The position numbers and the translations under genes were made by a program. The notes under the pieces were generated by a model, which saw nothing but the letters and a program-made list of their open reading frames with translations, made no database searches and was not told the DNA's origin. This document shows positions 28,266 through 37,020 of a stretch of DNA of 64,000 nt, piece by piece. The stretch comes from Anaerotignum neopropionicum (GTDB lineage: Bacteria; Bacillota; Clostridia; Lachnospirales; Anaerotignaceae), in the NCBI RefSeq assembly GCF_001571775.1, contig NZ_LRVM01000004.1, positions 186,001 to 250,000 on the forward strand. The letters run 5' to 3'. How positions within the stretch are numbered: position 1 is the first letter of the stretch; each line of letters starts with the position of its first letter.

Positions 28266-28835
28266 ATGAGTAGCCAAAAAAGCAATGTTGCAAACCCAGC
28301 ACCTTTAGGTCTGTTAGGCTTTGGAATGACTACAATTTTGTTGAACTTACATAATGCAGGCATTATTTCGTTATCCGCAGTTATTATTAGCATGGGGCTT
28401 TGCTTGGGTGGTTTTGCACAGGTTGTGGCAGGCGTTATGGAGTTTAAAGCAGGCAATACCTTTGGTGCAACTGCCTTTACCGCCTATGGAACATTTTGGT
28501 GGTCTTTGGTTGGAATTTGGCTGTTGCCCTCTGTGATAGCTCAAGGCGGCATGCAGGCTGGGGATGAAATTTCCATGGGCTTTTATCTGTTGCTGTGGGG
28601 TATTTTTACACTGGGTATGTTTATCGGTACTTTTAAGCATAATATGGCTACGAGGGTTGTGTTTGGTTCCTTAACCTTATTATTTTTCCTATTATCCTTG
28701 GGTGATTTTACAGGCAGCCACTTTATCAAAACAATTGCCGGCTATGAGGGTATTTTCTGTGGTGGTAGTGCTATTTACTCTGCGCTTGGTCAGATTATTA
28801 ATAATGAATTTCAAAAAGATATTTTGAAGCTGTAA
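28266..28835 (+). CDS. satP: Acetate/succinate transporter, GPR1/FUN34/SatP family
   Basis: This 189-residue six-helix membrane protein has the family signature NPAPLGLLGFGMTTILLN (about 10-27), followed by FAQVVAGVMEFKAGNTFGAT and FGTFWW-like YGTFWWSLVGIW. SatP members are proton-coupled acetate/succinate carriers. The start ATG 28266 has AGGAGG 9 nt upstream; the in-frame ATG at 28209 lacks one. The gene sits where rplS would normally be, but with its own leader. Its terminator appears to have been split by an IS insertion. Confidence 0.9.
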   Translation: MSSQKSNVANPAPLGLLGFGMTTILLNLHNAGIISLSAVIISMGLCLGGFAQVVAGVMEFKAGNTFGATAFTAYGTFWWSLVGIWLLPSVIAQGGMQAGDEISMGFYLLLWGIFTLGMFIGTFKHNMATRVVFGSLTLLFFLLSLGDFTGSHFIKTIAGYEGIFCGGSAIYSALGQIINNEFQKDILKL

Positions 28836-28877
28836 GGTTTTAGATAAAAAAAGCAGCCTTTTCACCGTTTTCTGAAC

Positions 28878-29649
28878 TGACCTCAATAAGTTAGACCAAA
28901 AATCTACTTATAGGAGGTCAGTTTTTTTATGGAAAAGTATCCCATCGAATGTTACATCATTTACTAGGAAAAGTCACAAATACAGTTCTTATAAAGGCAA
29001 GGTCAGTAAGGTTGCGCCAAACAGAATTCATATGCTTTTTGAAACGTACATTCCACACCAGAAGATTACATCAGACACATCCGAGTTCAGGTATTATAAA
29101 ACCTCCGAGTTCAGGTATTATAAAATAGATGAAAAAGGAAGAATGATTATTAAAAAGCTTTACCTAGATACATTTATGGATCTGTGCAATAGAGAAATAA
29201 TTAGCTATGGAATTTCTCAGTAGCTATCTGCACAAAATATAATGAACGCTCTAAACGATGCAATAGAAAGCACGTCGGACTGCCAATACAGACGTACATT
29301 CCATTCGGATCAAGGCTGGGCGTATCAGATGAATGCATACATTTATGCACTTTAAGAAAATAAAATCTTTCAAAATATGTCTAGAAAAGGTAATTGTCAT
29401 GACGATGCTGTAATGGAAAACTTTTTTGGAATCATGAAGTAGGAGATTCATTATTGTGTGGTTTATTACAGTTATGAAGAACTTAAGATAGCTATTGAAA
29501 AATACATAAAATTTTACAACAAATACAGAATTAAAGAGAAACTAGGATGGATGAGACCAGTAGAATACAGGCTCCACCAATTGGCTGCATAAAAGAAGCG
29601 TAGCAGTCAAAAAAACTGCTACGCTATAAAGTCTAACTTATTGGGGTCA
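28878..29649 (+). mobile_element. Decayed IS3-family insertion sequence (772 bp)
   Basis: Terminal inverted repeats TGACCTCAATAAGTTAGAC (28878-28896) and its complement at 29631-29649 differ at one base. The interior encodes a broken IS3/IS150-type orfB. The element is about half the usual 1.2-1.5 kb, and the orfA (HTH) part is missing, so it has an internal deletion. The repeat GAGGTCAGTT at about 28912-28921 complements the left end and forms a read-through-blocking hairpin. A GTAGCAGT/ACTGCTAC hairpin lies near the right end. No target-site duplication is visible. Confidence 0.88.
28974..29592 (+). pseudogene. IS3-family transposase (orfB) remnant
   Basis: One frame reads through recognisable integrase-core sequence: VSKVAPNRIHMLFETYIPHQ, then YLDTFMDLCNREIISYGIS, TFHSDQGWAYQMNAY, NMSRKGNCHDDAVMENFFG and IKEKLGWMRPVEYRLHQLAA. 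It is interrupted by stops at 29221 (TAG), 29353 (TAA) and 29440 (TAG). A 24-bp in-frame tandem duplication (29080-29125) repeats SEFRYYK. The start and DNA-binding region are absent. It cannot make a working transposase. Confidence 0.9.
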
Positions 29650-29704
29650 CATCATGCCTGGTAAAGAGGGTTGCTTTTTTATGTTTGATTTCGTAAGGCC
29701 TTTT

Positions 29705-30367
29705 TTACTTGTTCATATTACGAATATGCATATAAACGGTGTTTTTTGAAATGCCCAGATGTTCCGCAATGGTAATAACAGAATCCTTTAAATTAAAAAT
29801 CCCTTTTTGATAAAGAATAGAAACAATTTCTTTATTTTTATTGGAGGAGGAGATGGAAAGATTGCTGAATACAGTCTTTTTTGCCTCATCCAAGGCATTC
29901 AGCATCAACTCTGTTGTGTTTTCCACAAATGTTTCGGAAATACTCTCCTGCTTTGTTCCGTCGCCTTGCGTCATGCTTTGTACTAAGGCTGAAATTGGTG
30001 CTGCCAAATACATATTTAAACAAATCAGACCAATGATATTTCCTTTTTCCCCTAAAATAGGTATAATAGATGCTTTAAAGGTTTCGCCGCGGTTGTTTTT
30101 TGCAAAATAACAAACATGCTTTAAACTTGGCTCTGCCATCATTCGGTTTAGGAAGGATAGGGTTACCTCTGAAATTGCAGCTCCGGTCTGTCTTCCGGAA
30201 AGATGTCCGTTAATAATATGCATCACAGAATGATCCATATTTTCAAGATTATGTATTACGACTTCGCAATAGCCACCCAAAAATTCCGCAATACCATCTG
30301 TTATGTGAATAAAAGAATTTAAAATTGCTCTATCTCTTTCCGATAAGGAAAAGGTTGGACATTCCAT
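29705..30367 (-). CDS. YheO/DauR-like PAS-domain transcriptional regulator
   Basis: This 220-residue protein has an N-terminal YheO-like PAS region (about 15-130) with FLGGYCEVVIHNLENMDHSV, INGHLSGRQTGAAIS and NIIGLICLNMYLA. The C-terminal HTH is FNLKDSVITIAEHLGISKNT then VYMHIRN (about 190-218). Family members sense small molecules, and DauR controls D-arginine use. The ligand here is unknown. It is convergent with satP and lies downstream of the ClC-type gene on the same strand with a 258-nt gap, so it is probably expressed separately. AGGTG lies before the ATG on its strand. Confidence 0.85.
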   Translation of the reverse strand: MECPTFSLSERDRAILNSFIHITDGIAEFLGGYCEVVIHNLENMDHSVMHIINGHLSGRQTGAAISEVTLSFLNRMMAEPSLKHVCYFAKNNRGETFKASIIPILGEKGNIIGLICLNMYLAAPISALVQSMTQGDGTKQESISETFVENTTELMLNALDEAKKTVFSNLSISSSNKNKEIVSILYQKGIFNLKDSVITIAEHLGISKNTVYMHIRNMNK

Positions 30368-30625
30368 GGTACACCTCCAAAAACATTATAAATTACAATA
30401 TACCAAAAAAAACGTATTATTTCAAGTGTAAAAAAGGGATCAAAAAAATGACAAAGACAATGATTATATTTCGTATAGAAACAGTATGTACCAAAATCGT
30501 ATTTTCTATTGAAAAACGCACTAAATTTAATATATATCAATTTCTTTGAAAGGCTAAAAAATGAAGGTGACTCCTGAAGCATCCCAACATAATATTTCGC
30601 CATTACAGCACTTTACTCCTAAAAA

Positions 30626-31858
30626 TTATACTTCAACATTTTCATTTGAAAAGAAATTGAATCTTTTTTGTGCTGAGTAAATTGTTTTATTTCCGTTAAA
30701 TATAAAAGCCAAGGAGCATACGATTACAAAAAAAAGTGTGTTTTGTGCACCAAATACTTCTGCACCAATTAAAATTGGCGCAAGCAATGTGTTGGTTGCG
30801 CTGCCGAAAACAGCAGCATAACCAAGGGCGGCAATGAGCATCGTGGGTAAGCCTAATAAACTCCCCAAAATAACGCCAAGGCTTGCCCCAATAGAAAACA
30901 GCGGTGTCACTTCTCCGCCTTGAAAACCAGCCGCTAACGTTAAAACAGTAAGTAAAAACTTCAAAAGCCAATCATATCCAAAAATTTCTTTTTCCGAAAA
31001 GCTTAGGCTGATCAAATTGGTACCCAGTCCACAATACCTTCCTGTGTGCAATAAAAGAAGCAGCAGGGATAAAATACATCCGGCAATGAATATCCGCTTT
31101 AATGGGCTTTCAATGAAGGTGGCAAGCTTTTTTTTGCTGTAGCTTAAAAGATAGGCAAAACTACCTCCAACAATTCCAAAAAGAGCACCAACAAAAATAA
31201 GCTTCAGTAGGATTTCCGGGGAAAAGGACAAAACATTTGGAATGTCTACTGCGAATTTTTCCAAGCCAAGTAAATTTGAGGTTGTGCTTGCGGCAAAAGA
31301 GGCAACTAAGGCAGGCAATAAGGCTTCATATAAAAATACTCCCGAAACGAGAACTTCCAAAGCAAAAAAAGTAGCTGCAAGGGGTGTCTGAAACAAACCG
31401 GCAAAACCCGCTGCCATTCCTATTACCAAAAGAACACGGGAATTCTTCAAAAATTTTAGCTTTTTTGCAAGTGTATGTGCAATTGTTGCACCAAGTTGCA
31501 CGGCAACACCTTCTCGACCGGCACTTCCCCCAAAAAGGTGGGTAATCCAAGTGGTTACCATAATTAATGGCACAAGCATTTTGGGAATACGATCATTATT
31601 GCCATGCCCGGTTTGAAATACAAGGGTCATACCCTTTAAGCTTTCTTTACTAAAATAGCGGTATAAAAGCATAATGAGAATGCCGGAAATGGGTAAAAAG
31701 GGAACTAATGTTAAGACATTATCGCGGCGTATTTCAGTAATCTTAATGAGTACTTCTCCAAAAATGGCGTCAATTCCTCCAATAATAACACCTACAAATA
31801 GGGCAATAAGGGAATATAAAAGGATCTCCTTGTATTCTCTGACTATTTTTCGTAACAT
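30626..31858 (-). CDS. ClC-family chloride/anion channel or antiporter
   Basis: This 410-residue membrane protein with about ten hydrophobic segments has the ClC signature GGSAGREGVAVQLGATIAH (about 110-128), AAGFAGLFQTPLAATFFALE and AAGFQGGEVTPLFSIGASLG. It departs from canonical ClC: the GSGIP filter motif is not recognisable at its usual place, GREGP is GREGV, and the later segment reads CGLGTNLISLSF. That pattern suggests a divergent clade, possibly the fluoride/proton antiporter type, but I cannot assign it. A sigma-A promoter lies upstream on the minus strand. No fluoride riboswitch is recognisable. Confidence 0.85.
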   Translation of the reverse strand: MLRKIVREYKEILLYSLIALFVGVIIGGIDAIFGEVLIKITEIRRDNVLTLVPFLPISGILIMLLYRYFSKESLKGMTLVFQTGHGNNDRIPKMLVPLIMVTTWITHLFGGSAGREGVAVQLGATIAHTLAKKLKFLKNSRVLLVIGMAAGFAGLFQTPLAATFFALEVLVSGVFLYEALLPALVASFAASTTSNLLGLEKFAVDIPNVLSFSPEILLKLIFVGALFGIVGGSFAYLLSYSKKKLATFIESPLKRIFIAGCILSLLLLLLHTGRYCGLGTNLISLSFSEKEIFGYDWLLKFLLTVLTLAAGFQGGEVTPLFSIGASLGVILGSLLGLPTMLIAALGYAAVFGSATNTLLAPILIGAEVFGAQNTLFFVIVCSLAFIFNGNKTIYSAQKRFNFFSNENVEV

Positions 31859-31961
31859 GTTTTTCCTCCTGATGTGAAATAAATTTCAAAATGTTCTTTA
31901 CAGAATGCTGCAAAAGAGACCAATTGAAAGGTAACCTTGGGAAAACAGTGTTTCTTACATC

Positions 31962-31990
31962 ATTATAACCCCCATGGCTTTTCATGGCAA
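31962..31990 (-). promoter_or_regulatory. Promoter of the ClC-family gene
   Basis: On the minus strand TTGCCA (31990-31985), a 17-nt spacer and TATAAT (31967-31962) give a leader of about 100 nt. The region 31991-32227 contains no gene that I can support. Confidence 0.65.
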
Positions 31991-32227
31991 CTTTTTTAAA
32001 ACAAGTTTTCAAGCAGGGGGGAGTATAAAAACAGTAATCAGTGAAAAGCTTTAAAAAAGGGTGCTTCTTTTATTAGTAAAATAAAAAAATACTAAAAAAA
32101 ATAAAATTACAAATTTTGCAATATTTGCTTATGGGTTTTTGAAAGCATCCTGACAAATGTATGTAAATGTATTCAAAAGGAAATGTGTGGGGATAATTTG
32201 GAAGAGGATTTGGGGTCAACAAAAAAA

Positions 32228-32300
32228 CGAGTCACTCCGGACTCGAGGCCGAGGTACTTGGATTAAAAGTCCAGTGCACTACTAACTAAGCTAGTGACCC
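32228..32300 (-). tRNA. Degenerate tRNA-Lys (anticodon TTT), possible pseudo-tRNA
   Basis: The minus strand folds into a 73-nt cloverleaf with canonical arm lengths. Acceptor stem: GGGTCAC with GTGACTC (one G-T). Anticodon loop: CTTTTAA, anticodon TTT. The other stems are damaged. The D stem GCTT/GTGC has a T-T clash. The anticodon stem CTGGA/TCCAA has a C-A clash. The T stem TCGGC/CCGGA has two mismatches. Invariant G18 is A, and T54 of the TTCGA loop is C. No CCA is encoded. T7 follows as a terminator. It is either a decayed tRNA gene or a very divergent one. Confidence 0.55.
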
Positions 32301-32495
32301 ACAACGTACCTTAGGATATTAGAAAAAATAGTATGTGTCAATGAATTTTTCAAAAGGTTTGGCTTTCTTTTCTTGTAGTAATGGGATAAAATGAAAAAGA
32401 AATTAAGAATTCTTTAAGGAAGTATGAGTTATTTTGTAAAAGTAGCATGGTATGATAAATTAGAAATAGCTTGTAAAATTAGGGGGTACTTTCTG

Positions 32496-33191
32496 ATGGA
32501 AAAATTCAATATTCTGGTTTGTGATGATGATAAAGCAATTGTTGATGCTATTGAAATTTATTTAAAGCAAGAGGGCTATCATATAATAAAGGCCTATAAT
32601 GGACTAGAAGCTTTAAAAGCCTTGGAGGAACACGAAATACATTTAATTTTGCTTGATATCATGATGCCCAAATTAGATGGGTTAAATGCTACGGTGAAAA
32701 TAAGAGAAACCCTAAATATACCAATTATTATTCTTTCGGCAAAGTCGGAGGATACAGATAAAATTTTAGGGTTAAATTTTGGTGCGGATGATTATATTAC
32801 AAAGCCCTTTAATCCGCTGGAGCTTTCTGCACGTGTGAAAAGCCAAATGCGTAGGTATACAGCTTTGGGCAGTATTGCGGAAAAGAGTAATGTGATTAAA
32901 ATTGGAGAGCTTGAGTTGGATAAGGATGCAAAAGAGGTTCGAGTGAGCGGGGAGCCGGTGAAGCTTACGGCGACGGAATATGGAATCCTTCAGTTGTTGA
33001 TGGAAAATGCGGGAAAGGTCTTTTCCATTGACCAAATTTATGAAAAGGTTTGGAATGAGCTTTCCTTTGCGCCGGAGAATACTGTTTCAGTTCACATCCG
33101 CCGTATTCGAGAAAAAATAGAAATTAACCCGAAAGAGCCAAGATATCTAAAGGTGGTGTGGGGGATTGGGTACAAAATTGAAAAAATTTAA
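32496..33191 (+). CDS. OmpR/PhoB-family response regulator
   Basis: This 231-residue two-domain regulator has a receiver (about 4-118) with acidic DDD near residue 10, phospho-acceptor Asp in LILLDIMMPKLDG (about 52) and KPFNPLEL. A C-terminal winged helix (about 135-230) carries VKLTATEYGILQLLMENAGK and NTVSVHIRRIREKIE. ATG 32496 follows AGGGGG; the in-frame ATG at 32424 has no ribosome site. It overlaps the kinase gene by 26 nt. The target genes are not evident. Confidence 0.93.
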   Translation: MEKFNILVCDDDKAIVDAIEIYLKQEGYHIIKAYNGLEALKALEEHEIHLILLDIMMPKLDGLNATVKIRETLNIPIIILSAKSEDTDKILGLNFGADDYITKPFNPLELSARVKSQMRRYTALGSIAEKSNVIKIGELELDKDAKEVRVSGEPVKLTATEYGILQLLMENAGKVFSIDQIYEKVWNELSFAPENTVSVHIRRIREKIEINPKEPRYLKVVWGIGYKIEKI

Positions 33192-35403
33192 ATGCTATCA
33201 AACAAAATGTAAGGCAGCCATTATTGTATTATTATTTATTTGTGCTATGGCAAACTTTTTTTGCGGCATTGTTGCGGCGAATATTTCAAATCAGTGGGAC
33301 AGAAGCATCATTGAGGCGAAATCCGTATATGAAACCTATGAATTTAAAAGCAAATTTGCCCAGGCTTTAGATGAGGTTATTCAAGCCGAGGTTTATTATC
33401 GGAATGAAAGTAGAATTACAAGCGGCGAGTTAATCGACAAAGATGAACTAATTGCTGATTTTAAGCGGTATTACGGCATCAAAGATGGTATTATCACAGG
33501 AAATACTTCTATTAACGAAAGTTTTGATGGCTTGATCATTCACGGAAGTATTCCCATTTCTTTGAAAAACAATTTTGATGAGTACAAGGAATTGGTGGAA
33601 AGCAGACTGCCTCTTTATCGGAAAATGTATATTCAAAATCAGGTGGATGAATATAAACGAAGTGTTCGCTATTTTAATGGCATGGTCAATTTCTTATATT
33701 TTATAGAGGATAGCCAGGGGAATCTTGTTGCTGGAAATACTACCCGTGGCGAGATGAGTAATATTGACCAAACGGTTGTCCTTTCCTCAGGCTTTAGCAG
33801 TGACAACGTTGGTGTTATGCCATATATTCAAAATAATTTACTTATGGAAAATAGCGATTATAAGGTTTATGCTGGAATTCGTGATCCTTTTGCTGTGGGC
33901 GATGAATTTTATAATCTGGGACAGGAATATATTTTTGCTAAGGCAGGCTTACCTATATTATTTAGTGTGTTTACAGCCTCGACACTGATCATTATGTTGT
34001 GTTTTGTCTATTTGATTCGTGTTACAGGGCAAACAGAAAAGGGCGGTAAAATTTCTTATCTGGCGGTAGATAAAATTTACAATGAAATCCATTTTTTGAT
34101 GGTTTGCGGATTAATGCTTTTTTCCTTGTTTTTTGGGCTTTCCCTGTTAAGGAGCATACTTAGGGAAACGGCAATTTTTTGGGCGTACATTTTCACAACT
34201 ATTTTAGGAATAATTTACATTTCCAACATTGCAATGATTATTTCTTATGTTACGTCAGTTGCAAGGCAATTTAAGGGCAAAATTTTTTGGCGAAACACAT
34301 GGATTTCTGTGACCATCCGACGTTTGTCGGAACTGTTTACAGGCAAAACCTTCCGCGGATGGATGGTTTTTGTCATGCTTTGCTATGGCCTGGGAAACTG
34401 CGTCATTATGGGAGTGGTTATCCTTACTGCACAAATGCATTCCATTATCATTTGCATACTGGCTACGATAGCCCTATTTGTATTTAATGGTTTTTGCATA
34501 TTTTTCTTTTTAAGGGCACTGCGCTCGTTGAAAAGAATTATGATTTCTGCCAGAGAAACCTCTAAGGGAAATTTGCAGTATCAATTTAATTTGGAGGAAA
34601 TATCACCTTCCTTTATTAATTTTGCAACGGATATCGCAAATATTCAAGATGGATTAAAAAACTCCGTTGCTGATGCGGTAAAGGGCGAACGAATAAAAAC
34701 GGAACTAATTACAAATGTTTCTCATGATTTAAAAACGCCCTTAACCTCTATTATTTCTTATGTGGATTTGTTGCGAAGCCTTAAGCTGGAAAATCAGGCG
34801 GCTAAGGATTATGTGGAAATTTTATATGATAAATCCTATCGCTTAAAACAGCTTATTGAGGATTTAATTGAAGCAAGCAAGGTTTCCAGTGGGAATATTA
34901 CCGTAGAAGCAGTACGCGTTGATTATCGCCAAATTACGCTGCAGGCCATTGGTGAATTGGAAGAGAAGATAGAGGCAGCAGGGCTTGAAGTCAAAGTAAG
35001 CTGCCCCGAGCCTTTGTATATTAAGGCTGACGGCAGACATTTATGGAGAATATTGGAGAACTTGCTTTCCAATGCAGTGAAATATTCTTTGCCGGATTCC
35101 CGGGTGTATATTGACATTTTTCAAGCTGAGGAACGAGGGATTTTGGTAATGAAGAATATTTCCGCAGCGCCCATTGATTTTGATGAAACACGCTTAACAG
35201 ACAGATTTGTCAGAGGAGATGTTTCCAGAACGACTGAGGGCTCAGGCTTGGGGCTTTCCATAGCCCAAAGTTTAGCGGAGGCCCAAGGTGGTACCTTTGG
35301 TATCAAGGTGGATGGAGATTTGTTTAAGGCAATTGTCTGTATGCCCCTATGGGAGGATGCGGAAGAACTATTTGCAGAAGAGGGCGAAACTGATGCACCG
35401 TAA
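33166..35403 (+). CDS. Sensor histidine kinase with multi-helix membrane sensor
   Basis: This 745-residue kinase starts at TTG 33166, nine bases after AGGTGG and inside the regulator 3' end. It has one N-terminal transmembrane helix (about 13-36), an extracytoplasmic domain of about 220 residues, then about five further helices (about 262-455). The cytoplasmic HisKA box is ITNVSHDLKTPLTSIISYVD, and the HATPase is ILENLLSNAVKYSLPDSRVY plus GSGLGLSIAQSLAEAQGG. This arrangement resembles clostridial kinases for envelope stress or antibiotics, but the signal is unknown. A terminator follows at 35477. Confidence 0.92.
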   Translation: MGTKLKKFKCYQTKCKAAIIVLLFICAMANFFCGIVAANISNQWDRSIIEAKSVYETYEFKSKFAQALDEVIQAEVYYRNESRITSGELIDKDELIADFKRYYGIKDGIITGNTSINESFDGLIIHGSIPISLKNNFDEYKELVESRLPLYRKMYIQNQVDEYKRSVRYFNGMVNFLYFIEDSQGNLVAGNTTRGEMSNIDQTVVLSSGFSSDNVGVMPYIQNNLLMENSDYKVYAGIRDPFAVGDEFYNLGQEYIFAKAGLPILFSVFTASTLIIMLCFVYLIRVTGQTEKGGKISYLAVDKIYNEIHFLMVCGLMLFSLFFGLSLLRSILRETAIFWAYIFTTILGIIYISNIAMIISYVTSVARQFKGKIFWRNTWISVTIRRLSELFTGKTFRGWMVFVMLCYGLGNCVIMGVVILTAQMHSIIICILATIALFVFNGFCIFFFLRALRSLKRIMISARETSKGNLQYQFNLEEISPSFINFATDIANIQDGLKNSVADAVKGERIKTELITNVSHDLKTPLTSIISYVDLLRSLKLENQAAKDYVEILYDKSYRLKQLIEDLIEASKVSSGNITVEAVRVDYRQITLQAIGELEEKIEAAGLEVKVSCPEPLYIKADGRHLWRILENLLSNAVKYSLPDSRVYIDIFQAEERGILVMKNISAAPIDFDETRLTDRFVRGDVSRTTEGSGLGLSIAQSLAEAQGGTFGIKVDGDLFKAIVCMPLWEDAEELFAEEGETDAP

Positions 35404-35476
35404 GAAGGTATTTTTGCCCATTAAAAATAATAATTTGAAGTGGATAAAAAATTCTCTTTTGCAACAAAAAAGAATG

Positions 35477-35511
35477 AGCAGGATGATTGAATATCAGCCA
35501 TCCTGCTTTTT
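35477..35511 (+). terminator. Terminator of the two-component operon
   Basis: AGCAGGATG (35477-35485) pairs perfectly with CATCCTGCT (35499-35507), followed by TTTT. A second hairpin, ATAAGACCTTC/GAAGATCTTAT (about 35570-35611), probably terminates the convergent PhzF gene. Confidence 0.85.
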
Positions 35512-35692
35512 GTGTAGGAGAATTTCAATGATTTCTATCATTGTTTTTCAATTCTTCGATTTTATACCAAAATAAGACCTTCATGTGTTTTCACCACAGA
35601 AGATCTTATAGATAATTTGTTTTATACGTTTTTGTCATTTAAAAATCTTTCGTTTAAAAAATCTTTATATCATATGTTTGCTTCCCGCTGGG

Positions 35693-36577
35693 TTACAAAA
35701 AATAGTTCCCAGCAATTCTCGTTGCTGCACAACCACCAAACAAAACTTTTTCTGTTCGTTCTATTTCATAGCGCTTCATCATAACAATATTGGGGTTATC
35801 AACGGAGGTCCCTTGCTCAATGGCAAAATCGCCTGTCCACATCTTATTTTGGAATAAATAATAACAAAATGCGGAATTACCCGAACCTGTAGCTGGGTCT
35901 TCAAGATAACCGTATTTTGGCGCAAAAACTCGTGTCCTGTAGCCGCTTTGGGGCAAAGATACATCCTCTGTGAATACATGAATAATATCAAAATCTTTAT
36001 GCATGCAGAACTGCCGCAATTTTTCCTGGTGAGGGTGTAGACCAACACACGCCTCGAAGGATGCCATGGGAACAATAAGGGTGCGAAGCCCTCCGTCAAT
36101 CAGCTGAAACGGTTTTTCCCTATCGAAGCTGGAAATATCTGTTTGTAAAGCTTGGGCAATCTCATCCCAGATGATTTGGCTTTCCAGATATTTGGGCTCG
36201 GGTGCCATAATGTAAACGGCATCCTCCTCCAGAAGGTGATTAAATACGGAAAGGATTCCCCCTTTGACCTTGATTTTTAATTCCGTTTCTCTCGAAAGTT
36301 CAGAATTTGTGGAAATCAGATCATACATAATTGCTATGGTTGCGTGACCGCAAAATGCAACCTCACATTCAGAAGAAAAAAATTTCAGTTCAAACTCCTT
36401 GTCCTGCCTGCTTACAAAGCCAACCTCATTGACAAAACCTTTTAATTCCCTTGCTAATTTTTGCATTTCTTTTTCATTTAAAGTGTCTGAACGATCCATC
36501 AACACATACCCTGCTGGATTTCCTTGGGCGGCACCCTTTGTAAAGGCATCAATTTTTTTAAAATTCAGTTTTTTCAT
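35693..36577 (-). CDS. PhzF-family isomerase/epimerase
   Basis: This 294-residue protein of the diaminopimelate-epimerase-like fold has FKKIDAFTKGAAQGNPAGYV at the N-terminus, the catalytic glutamate in FVNEVGFVSR (about residue 46), FCGHATIAIMYDL, and EDPATGSGNSAFCYYL (about 217-232). Most PhzF homologues outside phenazine producers have no known substrate. ATG 36577 has GGAG upstream. The in-frame TTG 36583 is less likely. It is 12 nt downstream of the cupin gene on the same strand, and both are divergent from a MocR-type regulator. Confidence 0.9.
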   Translation of the reverse strand: MKKLNFKKIDAFTKGAAQGNPAGYVLMDRSDTLNEKEMQKLARELKGFVNEVGFVSRQDKEFELKFFSSECEVAFCGHATIAIMYDLISTNSELSRETELKIKVKGGILSVFNHLLEEDAVYIMAPEPKYLESQIIWDEIAQALQTDISSFDREKPFQLIDGGLRTLIVPMASFEACVGLHPHQEKLRQFCMHKDFDIIHVFTEDVSLPQSGYRTRVFAPKYGYLEDPATGSGNSAFCYYLFQNKMWTGDFAIEQGTSVDNPNIVMMKRYEIERTEKVLFGGCAATRIAGNYFL

Positions 36578-36589
36578 ATGCAAATCTCC

Positions 36590-36970
36590 TTAATGGATAA
36601 AAAAACGATCCTCATTTAAATGGGTTGGAGAGGTCAAAAAAACAAGCTTTAATGAAGCTTTTCCTGTATTGGCCAACCGATGAACCATGTTAGGAGGTAC
36701 TGTAAAAACATCGCCGGCATTCAGAACGCAGCTTTCCTCCCATTTTACCAGTCCGTCTTCCAAAACGCCTATTTCCATTACACCTTGACCTTCTAAAACA
36801 TGATAAATTTCTTGGCCTTTGGTGTGATAATGGGCGCCTAGTTTTCTTTCTGGCTTCAACGCAGCCAGGATAAAGGATGGCTCGCCCTCAACAATGGGCA
36901 GGGTTTGAATGTCTGATTGTTCATCTTGCTGTAAATTGTTAAAGCAGTTATTGATATTTATTACATTCAT
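36590..36970 (-). CDS. Cupin-domain protein
   Basis: This 126-residue single cupin has motif 1 GAHYHTKGQEIYHVLEGQG (about 45-63; two histidines and a glutamate for metal) and motif 2 GDVFTVPPNMVHRLANTG (about 90-107). The ATG at 36970 is preceded by GAGGG. In-frame upstream sequence to 37204 runs into the divergent regulator and lacks a ribosome site. The substrate is unknown. It forms a two-gene unit with phzF under the divergent MocR promoter region. Confidence 0.87.
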   Translation of the reverse strand: MNVININNCFNNLQQDEQSDIQTLPIVEGEPSFILAALKPERKLGAHYHTKGQEIYHVLEGQGVMEIGVLEDGLVKWEESCVLNAGDVFTVPPNMVHRLANTGKASLKLVFLTSPTHLNEDRFFIH

Positions 36971-37020
36971 AGTATCCCTCTTTTCTAACCATACAATTTC
37001 ATGTAGTGTGCACACGATAG

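Larger units (their letters stand above)
28846..29680. terminator. Terminator split in two by an IS insertion
   Basis: The left arm (28846-28866: A7, GCAGCC, TTTTCACC) and right arm (29660-29680: GGTAAAGAGGGTTGC then T6) are complementary over about 20 positions with G-T pairs and one bulge. The A-run and T-run on the outside are typical of a bidirectional terminator between the convergent genes satP and the YheO-like regulator. The IS3-type relic occupies the loop. Confidence 0.65.

Noticed and set aside
28870-29660. Target-site duplication around the IS3 relic
   Set aside because: The 3-4 bp on either side (GAAC and CATC) do not match, so none can be claimed.
31859-31960. Possible fluoride riboswitch ahead of the ClC-family gene
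   Set aside because: The 100-nt leader on the minus strand lacks the conserved GG-GAUGGnG and CUGAUG segments of the crcB motif.
35288-35575. 95-codon ORF after the histidine kinase
   Set aside because: It overlaps the kinase 3' end in another frame and runs through the terminator.
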